Shown here piece by piece: positions 6,401 to 11,316 of a stretch of 11,316 nt of DNA. Position 1 is the stretch's first letter, and each line of letters opens with the position of its first letter. A program made the position numbers and the translations under genes. The notes below the pieces were generated by a model. It was not told the origin of the DNA. It saw nothing but the letters and a program-made list of their open reading frames with translations, and made no database searches. Origin of the DNA: RGIG3009 sp045648765 (GTDB taxonomy: Bacteria; Bacillota; Clostridia; Oscillospirales; Acutalibacteraceae); the NCBI GenBank assembly GCA_045648765.1, contig JAZROQ010000069.1, positions 1 to 11,316 on the forward strand, read 5' to 3'.

Positions 6401-7699
6401 TTACCTCCTTTCGGATAAAGAGTTTCTTTGGCTGATAAATGTTCTCCAAAGTGGTATTGCGATGGCGCAAAACAAAAACGAAACCAAAATTATCCCGCTC
6501 CAAGAAGCAATGGTAATTGTCCAACCGAAATGTTCTGCCAAAAATCCAAAAGCAACACTGCCAAGCAACGAACCAAAAGAACCAAGTGCGTTCAAAAGCG
6601 AAGCAATACTGCCTGCTTTGTGATACGGAATAAAGTGCGAAGGGATAATGATGTTGATAAACTGATGACAAGAATACATCAGCGTAGTAATAACAGTCAA
6701 AGCAAGCACAACAACAGCGACTTGAATTTTACCGATTAACAGCAACAACAACGAGAAGGGGAGAGCGGCTAAAAAGCACAGTGCGTATCCTAGAACGGCG
6801 TTTTTGATTTTGCGGGGATAGATAAAACCAACCAAGAAAACACCGGTTGCATTGATAAACACGAGTATGGTTGTCAGTGTGCTGGCAAATTCTGCGGAAA
6901 CGGAATAATTTTCCACAATCATGGTGGGAACCCAAGATTTAACACCGGCATCCAACACCGAACGGGATAATGCAGGAATCAATAAGAATAAAAGACCGCT
7001 GGCAAATAACAGTTTTGCAAAACTGTGCGAGGGACTGTTAACCGACGAACGCTTAACACGCGTCAATTGTTCGTTATAATTTTTGTTTTCTTCTACAATC
7101 AACGAAATTTCGGTTTTGGTTTTCCACAAAACAAAAACCCAAGCGAACAGACAAAGTGCGACGATAAGAGAAGTTGCCCAAAACAGCATTGTCCAACGCG
7201 CTAATCCCAAAACGATGGAAGCGATAAAATAGTTGATAAAGGAACCAAAGCAATAAGCAAAAGAGATAATGGTGTTTGCTTTGTCGCGATGAGTAATGAG
7301 CAAATATTCCGAAAGAATACGAACAATAGCGGGCCAAATCGGAAATTGCACCAAGCCACAGAAACTCCAAAAACCAAGTAACATCCAAAAATTGGTGGAC
7401 ATTGCCATACCAACGGTGGATACCAGCGTGCCAAAGAGCGTGATGGATACCAATTTGACAGGGGAGATTTTGTCCACAAATTTCACACCAACCAATTGCC
7501 CCGTGGCGTAAAACAAGTAAAAACCGGCGTTGATAATACCGGCCGAAGATTTGGTGAACAAACCTTCGCTGATAATAGAGGCAATGGAAGCAGCGTAAGT
7601 GCTTTTGGTCATAGAAATAATCGCATAAATGACAAAGCATGTCAAAAAGAATACTTTGCTGGCTTTTTCTTTTGCCGAATTGTTGCGAAAAGCAGTCAT
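6401..7699 (-). CDS. MFS transporter, OPA-like (GlpT/UhpT-related)
   Basis: This 432-residue membrane protein has about twelve hydrophobic segments in two halves of six, joined by a charged cytoplasmic loop at about 192-226. The segment 2-3 loop carries GVKFVDKISPVK at 71-82, corresponding to the family A-like motif with D76-K77. A third-to-fourth region FCGLVQFPIWPAIVRILSE followed by HRDKANTIISFAYCFGS resembles the organophosphate:phosphate antiporter and hexuronate branches. It would import the substrate of this operon by proton symport or phosphate exchange. The substrate cannot be told from sequence, but the branch favours a phosphorylated or anionic sugar-like molecule. The start at 7699 has AAGGAT just upstream, 21 bases after the preceding gene. 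The stop codon is embedded in the ribosome binding site of the next gene. Confidence 0.9.
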   Translation of the reverse strand: MTAFRNNSAKEKASKVFFLTCFVIYAIISMTKSTYAASIASIISEGLFTKSSAGIINAGFYLFYATGQLVGVKFVDKISPVKLVSITLFGTLVSTVGMAMSTNFWMLLGFWSFCGLVQFPIWPAIVRILSEYLLITHRDKANTIISFAYCFGSFINYFIASIVLGLARWTMLFWATSLIVALCLFAWVFVLWKTKTEISLIVEENKNYNEQLTRVKRSSVNSPSHSFAKLLFASGLLFLLIPALSRSVLDAGVKSWVPTMIVENYSVSAEFASTLTTILVFINATGVFLVGFIYPRKIKNAVLGYALCFLAALPFSLLLLLIGKIQVAVVVLALTVITTLMYSCHQFINIIIPSHFIPYHKAGSIASLLNALGSFGSLLGSVAFGFLAEHFGWTITIASWSGIILVSFLFCAIAIPLWRTFISQRNSLSERR

Positions 7700-7720
7700 A
7701 AAAAAGATCCTTTCGACGGT

Positions 7721-8644
7721 TTACACACGTTCGTCGGCGAAAATGAAAGTATATCCGGCGTCTTTCAAAACTTTTCCCATGGTATAGATTTTTTCAGCGT
7801 AATCTTTTTGATAAGCATAATAATCGGGGTAAAAATATTGTTCGTGGTTGCCGACACCTAAAAATTCGTAGTCGGTAAATTTGCTGAGTTCTTGTTCCAA
7901 AATATCCAAAGGAATCAAATTGAGAACGGCAGGTACGGCAGGGGTGTAGTTCATGCCGGTTTCTTTGTCGGGAATACACGCCACTTTACCGATTTTGGAA
8001 ACGTATTCTTCTTCGCTGACGTGGTTGTACGAGCAAAGAGCACATGCAACCGCTTTGTCACGCGTGATTTTTTGATAAATGCCGCTTTCGGGCTTTTTGT
8101 TATGCATCAAACGGAAAGAGTGGCCGTAAGGCAAAACAGACTGGTCACCGTTCCATTCCTGCTTTTCACCGTAGGTCGAGTAGGTGATTTTTACGCCGTT
8201 GTCGCGCAATGCCAACACACCCTCTTTGGAAATCGGCGCCCAGTGGGGGACAACGTTGTAAGCAAAAGAATCTTCACCGGCAAAACGGATTACTTCGTTT
8301 TTGACCAAATTAAAATCACGATGAACCAATTCATAATCCGCATTAACATAAGGGTAATCCGGCCATTCCTCTTTGGCGTGGAAAGCCAGTTTTAACCACG
8401 AGGAGGCGGCTTTAAACTCTGCTTTGTAAGCATCTGTCATTTCTGCCAAAGAAAACTCGTCGGCACCGTACCACGAAGAGGTGTTGTAAAACAAATTTAG
8501 TTGTGTTTTTACACCGTAATCATCGTGCGCTTTTTTGAGCATGGCCATGTAAGCATTATCAAATAAAGAGGCGGGCTTTTCTCGTGTTAAGTCGCGAAAC
8601 ACCCACAAAACGTCATCAATAAAAAATTGAGCTTTCTTTTCCAT
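7721..8644 (-). CDS. Glycoside hydrolase/deacetylase (NodB-like) superfamily protein, first gene of the operon
   Basis: This 307-residue protein has no signal peptide. Its N-terminus, FFIDDVLWVFRDL, places a DD pair (D10, D11) at the end of the first strand, as in polysaccharide deacetylases of the NodB superfamily and the related DUF2334 group. It is followed by a helix and the strand KTQLNLFY. A strand ending LKLAFHAKEEWPDYPY (85-98) gives H89, with E93 where the classical HxxxH motif has a second histidine. VVPHWAPISKEGV (131-143) gives H134. This suggests a metal-dependent deacetylase or C-N/C-O hydrolase of barrel fold with altered ligands. The start at 8644 follows a GGAGG site 9 bases upstream. 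As the first gene after a consensus promoter it should be the most strongly expressed. Remote similarity only; substrate unknown. Confidence 0.6.
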   Translation of the reverse strand: MEKKAQFFIDDVLWVFRDLTREKPASLFDNAYMAMLKKAHDDYGVKTQLNLFYNTSSWYGADEFSLAEMTDAYKAEFKAASSWLKLAFHAKEEWPDYPYVNADYELVHRDFNLVKNEVIRFAGEDSFAYNVVPHWAPISKEGVLALRDNGVKITYSTYGEKQEWNGDQSVLPYGHSFRLMHNKKPESGIYQKITRDKAVACALCSYNHVSEEEYVSKIGKVACIPDKETGMNYTPAVPAVLNLIPLDILEQELSKFTDYEFLGVGNHEQYFYPDYYAYQKDYAEKIYTMGKVLKDAGYTFIFADERV

Positions 8645-8676
8645 AAAAAAACGCCTCCAAAGTTACAAAAAATAAT

Positions 8677-8699
8677 TAATTCATTGCTTGAATGAATTA
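8677..8699. promoter_or_regulatory. 23-bp inverted repeat overlapping the operon -10 box; probable repressor operator
   Basis: TAATTCATT, a five-base centre GCTTG, and AATGAATTA form a perfect 9-bp inverted repeat. It overlaps the -10 box of the minus-strand operon and covers the likely transcription start, a normal place for a repressor. The divergent ROK regulator is the obvious candidate to bind here. Binding is inference. Confidence 0.7.
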
Positions 8700-8724
8700 T
8701 AACACGAAAAACGAATTTTGTCAA
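8696..8724 (-). promoter_or_regulatory. Consensus sigma-A promoter of the six-gene operon
   Basis: Minus-strand TTGACA at 8719-8724 and TATAAT at 8696-8701 are exactly 17 bases apart, with an extended TGT before the -10 box. Every scored position is consensus. So strong a promoter, overlapped by an inverted repeat, fits a tightly repressed, inducible operon. The leader before the ATG at 8644 is about 45 bases. Confidence 0.93.
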
Positions 8725-8752
8725 TCCAAAGATGTGAGATTTTAAAGGATGG

Positions 8753-8782
8753 TTGACTTTTTTTGATAGAATGGTATATAAT
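8753..8782 (+). promoter_or_regulatory. Promoter of the ROK regulator-ispDF transcript
   Basis: TTGACT at 8753-8758 and TATAAT at 8777-8782 are separated by 18 bases. A TATATA at 8775-8780 gives an alternative 16-base spacing. Transcription would start near 8789, inside the AT-rich inverted repeat at 8784-8801. Confidence 0.8.
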
Positions 8783-8783
8783 T

Positions 8784-8801
8784 TAATTAATAAATTAATT
8801 A
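8784..8801. promoter_or_regulatory. 18-bp AT-rich inverted repeat at the ROK gene transcription start; possible autoregulatory operator
   Basis: TAATTAAT, two A, ATTAATTA is a perfect 8-bp inverted repeat directly after the -10 box. Its half-site TAATTAAT resembles the TAATTCAT half-site of the operator at 8677-8699, although the centre differs (2 against 5 bases). In so AT-rich a stretch a chance palindrome remains possible. Confidence 0.5.
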
Positions 8802-8818
8802 TTATAAAGGAAAAGGTT

Positions 8819-9988
8819 ATGAACAAACAAGTTGGCAATGTGCAACTGATGCAAAAAATGAATCGTCTAAAAGTTTTGGAATTTGTGCGGCGCAGTGGCA
8901 AGGTTTCGCGCCCATTTATTGCGGAAAAAACCGGATTGTCTTTGGCGTCTATCACCAATATTACTTCCTATTTGTTGGAACGCGGTTTGCTGTGCGAAAG
9001 CGGGATGGAAAAGGTGGGACGTGTAGGGCGTAAAAGCACGTTGCTTCGTTTTTGTGCCGACCGTTATGATTTGGTTTGTGTTTATATTAACGACAAGTTT
9101 ATCCATGTAGCATATACGGATCTGGAAGGTAACTGTTTAGAAAAAGTCCGAATCGAAACAAACTCATTAGACGCTTCACAACTGGTCAAAACGTTGCTCG
9201 AAAGTGTTGTAACAATGGTTTCAAAACACGATAAAGAGCGTATTTTAGGGGTGGGCGTTGCTGTTTCCGGCTTGGTGTTGGAAGATAGTCATTTGGTGGT
9301 TTCCGCCAGTTTGAAATGGAGATCGGTGGATATTCGTCGGTTGATTGAAGAGGCTGTCAAGTTACCTGTGTTTGTGGATAATGTTTCTATTTTAAAGGCG
9401 ACCTATTATTTTTCTAAAAAAATGCCGAAAGATTTTGAAAATATGATGTTTGTGGATATGGAAAACGGTATCGGCGCCGTGCAATATGTCAACGGAGCGG
9501 TTTCTCGCTCGACTTTGGGGGAAATTGGTCACACAACAGTGGAACGCGAAGGCGAAGAGTGTTTTTGCGGTAACCGCGGATGCTTGGAAGCTATGTGTTC
9601 GCCCGCGCGGTTGGTTTCTTTGTATCAACAACACAGCGGTACAAGCAAAAACAAACTGTGCGATATCGAGAATGCTTACAGGCAAAAAGAAGAAGCCGCT
9701 CGAAAAGCGGTGGCGGAGTGTGGTAAGTACCTTGGCATTGGTTTTGCTAATTTAGTGAATTTGTTTAACCCGTCTGTTTTTGTGGTGGACACCGGTGATT
9801 TTTCCGAATGTCCTTCACTGCTTACCGAAGCAGAAAGTGAGATTAGGCGGCGTGCTTATCCTGCGCTCACACAAAAACTGATTATCCGTCAAGTAAAAGA
9901 AAACGAAAACGATATTTTGCGCGGCACAGCTGTTGGCTTGTGCGATCGCTTGTTTGATATTGCGTTCCCCGATAACTTGGTGGAATAA
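8819..9988 (+). CDS. ROK-family transcriptional regulator (NagC/XylR-like), probable repressor of the divergent operon
   Basis: This 389-residue protein has an N-terminal winged helix-turn-helix (about 10-77, with KVSRPFIAEKTGLSLASITNI as the recognition part) joined to a ROK sugar-sensing domain. The inducer-binding E235xxH238 and the structural zinc cluster C248-x-C250-x4-C255 (CFCGNRGCLE) are kept. Two kinase features are lost. The NDAN box is DNVS, so the catalytic aspartate is replaced by V189. The GTG phosphate loop reads MENGIGA at 214-220. It should therefore bind a sugar-like effector without phosphorylating it, as regulators of this family do. The start at 8819 is preferred because the longer frame begins inside the -35 box, and AAAGGAAAAGG precedes this ATG. 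Its divergence from the six-gene operon and the shared operator region suggest local control, probably relieved by the imported compound. Confidence 0.92.
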   Translation: MNKQVGNVQLMQKMNRLKVLEFVRRSGKVSRPFIAEKTGLSLASITNITSYLLERGLLCESGMEKVGRVGRKSTLLRFCADRYDLVCVYINDKFIHVAYTDLEGNCLEKVRIETNSLDASQLVKTLLESVVTMVSKHDKERILGVGVAVSGLVLEDSHLVVSASLKWRSVDIRRLIEEAVKLPVFVDNVSILKATYYFSKKMPKDFENMMFVDMENGIGAVQYVNGAVSRSTLGEIGHTTVEREGEECFCGNRGCLEAMCSPARLVSLYQQHSGTSKNKLCDIENAYRQKEEAARKAVAECGKYLGIGFANLVNLFNPSVFVVDTGDFSECPSLLTEAESEIRRRAYPALTQKLIIRQVKENENDILRGTAVGLCDRLFDIAFPDNLVE

Positions 9989-10006
9989 CAAGGGAGTGAA
10001 ACGAAA

Positions 10007-10687
10007 ATGTCCTCAAATGTAACTGTTTCGGCCGTGATTTTGGCGGCAGGAAGTTCTACTCGTATGGGTGTCCCTAAACAGTTTTTACCCTTGCACGGAC
10101 AACCGCTATTAACCTATACGTTACTGGCTTTTCAAGCTTGCGATGCTATACAAGAAATTGTTGTAGTGGCACGGTTGGAAGACATTGAAAAAATCAAAGA
10201 ACTTGCGCAAGCCAAAAATATCACAAAGCTTACCAAAGTGGTTGAGGGCGGCAGCAGTCGCAGAGAGTCGGCGCGTTGCGGGGCTCAAGCTTGTAACAGT
10301 GAATCAAAGTATTTTGCCGTTCACGATGGTGCACGTCCGTTAATTACTCCTCAAATTATTGAAGAAGTGGTTTCGGTTGCAAAAGAGTATGGGGCTGCCG
10401 CTGCTGCAGTGCCAACCAAGGATACCATCAAGCAGGTGGATGCTAACGGCTTTGTGGTAGGTACTCCGCCGCGCGAAATGTTGTGGAACGTTCAAACACC
10501 ACAAATTTTTAGGCGGGACCTGTATTTGCAAGCGTTAGATAATTGCGAAAAAACAAATACCGAAGTGACCGATGATTGCCAAATGGTGGAATTGTTGGGT
10601 CACACGATAAAATTGGTGAAAAGCAGTTACACCAACATCAAGGTCACAACTCCGGAAGATATCAACATAGCAGAAGGATGGTTGTAA
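10007..10687 (+). CDS. ispD: 2-C-methyl-D-erythritol 4-phosphate cytidylyltransferase
   Basis: This enzyme carries out the third step of the MEP isoprenoid pathway: it joins methylerythritol phosphate to CTP, giving CDP-methylerythritol. The 226-residue protein has normal length. The nucleotide-binding signature AAGSSTRMGVPKQF lies at 13-26 with catalytic R19 and K24. HDGARP at 106-111, WNVQTPQIF at 160-168, TDD at 188-190 and NIKVTTPEDI at 210-219 with K212 complete the family pattern. All key residues are present. A GGGAG site precedes the ATG. It lies 18 bases after the ROK gene with no terminator between, and its stop overlaps the start of ispF by one base (TAATG), so the two MEP genes are translationally coupled. 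Confidence 0.97.
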   Translation: MSSNVTVSAVILAAGSSTRMGVPKQFLPLHGQPLLTYTLLAFQACDAIQEIVVVARLEDIEKIKELAQAKNITKLTKVVEGGSSRRESARCGAQACNSESKYFAVHDGARPLITPQIIEEVVSVAKEYGAAAAAVPTKDTIKQVDANGFVVGTPPREMLWNVQTPQIFRRDLYLQALDNCEKTNTEVTDDCQMVELLGHTIKLVKSSYTNIKVTTPEDINIAEGWL

Positions 10688-11172
10688 TGAGTTTTCGAAT
10701 TGGTCATGGATACGATGTACATCGTTTGGTGGAAAACCGAGCATTAATTTTGGGTGGTGTTACCATTCCTTACGAAAAAGGTCTTTTGGGGCACTCCGAC
10801 GCCGATGTTTTAGCACATGCGATAGCCGATGCCTTGTTGGGTGCTGCGGCACTCGGTGACATTGGTGGTATGTTTCCGGATACCGATCCCCGTTACGCCG
10901 GTGCCGATAGTTTGGTTTTACTCAAAGAAGTGGTACAAGCGGTGAAAAAAGCGGGGTACGTGCCTGCAAACATCGATGCTACGGTATTGGCACAAGCACC
11001 AAAACTAAAGCCCTACATTTTTGCAATGCGTGAACGTTTGGCAAAGGCTTGTTGCATGGATGTGGATATGGTAAGCGTGAAAGCCACCACAGAAGAAGGT
11101 TTGGGTTTTACAGGAAGCAGCGAGGGAATTGCTGCTCACGCGGTTTGTTTGTTGGAAAGGAAAATTGAATGA
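10687..11172 (+). CDS. ispF: 2-C-methyl-D-erythritol 2,4-cyclodiphosphate synthase
   Basis: This enzyme carries out the fifth MEP pathway step, the cyclisation of CDP-methylerythritol 2-phosphate with loss of CMP. The 161-residue protein starts at the ATG that overlaps the ispD stop. A longer in-frame reading through ispD is discarded. The zinc ligands D10 and H12 in GHGYDVHR and H44 in DADVLAHAIADALLG are present. So are GDIGGMFPDTDP at 57-68 and the C-terminal VKATTEEGLGFTG at 131-143, which binds the cytidine and trimer interface. Length is standard. Side-by-side ispD and ispF agree with bacteria that do not fuse them. Its stop overlaps the start of the P-type ATPase gene by four bases. 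Confidence 0.98.
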   Translation: MSFRIGHGYDVHRLVENRALILGGVTIPYEKGLLGHSDADVLAHAIADALLGAAALGDIGGMFPDTDPRYAGADSLVLLKEVVQAVKKAGYVPANIDATVLAQAPKLKPYIFAMRERLAKACCMDVDMVSVKATTEEGLGFTGSSEGIAAHAVCLLERKIE

Positions 11173-11316
11173 AACAAAAATTTTCTGTGTTAGGCATGAC
11201 TTGCTCGGCGTGTTCTTCCCATGTGGAAAAAGCGGTGCGCAAAGTAAACGGTGTAAAGTCAGTCGAAGTCAATTTGCTTACGAATTCCATGATGGTTGAT
11301 TATGACGAAACCGTTG
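11169..11316 (+). CDS. Heavy-metal (copper-type) P-type ATPase, N-terminal HMA domain (partial)
   Basis: Only the first 49 codons are in the window. They encode a ferredoxin-like heavy-metal-associated domain with GMTCSACSSHVEKAV at 9-23. The metal-binding pair is C12 and C15, followed by the typical NGVKSVEVNLLTNSMMVDYDE. The GMTC-x-x-C form preceded by a short strand is usual for Cu(I)-exporting ATPases such as CopA, though a free-standing copper chaperone of about 70 residues would begin the same way. The start ATG overlaps the ispF stop (ATGA), and AAAGGA lies just before it, so it is probably part of the same transcript. Confidence 0.8.
   Translation, partial: MKQKFSVLGMTCSACSSHVEKAVRKVNGVKSVEVNLLTNSMMVDYDETV

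Noticed and set aside
6396..6671. 92-residue N-terminal extension of the LamG-like protein
   Set aside because: It lies entirely within the transporter gene in another frame. A GTG with an AGGAGG site at the right distance explains the true start.
8753..8818. Upstream ATG giving a ROK protein 22 residues longer
   Set aside because: It begins inside the -35 box of the gene's own promoter and has no ribosome binding site.

Overview
The window looks like chromosomal DNA of an anaerobic, low-to-mid GC Gram-positive bacterium, most likely an uncultured member of the Clostridia. The signs are a canonical T-box leader, strong AGGAGG-type ribosome binding sites in front of tightly packed genes, near-consensus sigma-A promoters, a rubrerythrin, an ECF-transporter S component, and the MEP isoprenoid pathway. 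I see no mobile element, CRISPR array, tRNA or rRNA.

Left part, all minus strand (1-2573). The left edge cuts an XRE/cupin-type regulator gene. It is preceded by a complete T-box riboswitch with promoter, stem I, T-box core, antiterminator and terminator. Upstream lie rubrerythrin and a ZIP-family metal transporter, 27 bases apart and probably cotranscribed from a promoter whose -35 box overlaps the end of an ECF S-component gene. The ECF gene starts just after a strong hairpin terminator.

Centre, minus strand (2534-8724). This is the main point of interest: six tightly spaced genes between one perfect-consensus promoter (TTGACA, 17 bases, TATAAT) and one strong terminator. In transcription order they are a NodB/deacetylase-superfamily-like protein, an OPA-like MFS transporter, a small concanavalin-A-like (LamG/DUF1080-type) protein, a DegT/DnrJ/EryC1/StrS PLP enzyme, a creatininase-family amidohydrolase, and a Gfo/Idh/MocA NAD(P)-dependent dehydrogenase. 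A 23-bp inverted repeat overlaps the -10 box. A ROK-family repressor-like gene is divergent to the operon. The set reads as an inducible uptake and processing system for an amino-, amide- or keto-substituted sugar or cyclitol. I do not recognise it as a described pathway, and the substrate is inference.

Right part, plus strand (8753-11316). The ROK regulator is followed at 18 bases by ispD, then ispF (1-base overlap with ispD), then the start of a copper-type P-type ATPase (4-base overlap with ispF). The regulator of the sugar-like operon therefore appears to be cotranscribed with essential isoprenoid genes. No terminator is visible between them.
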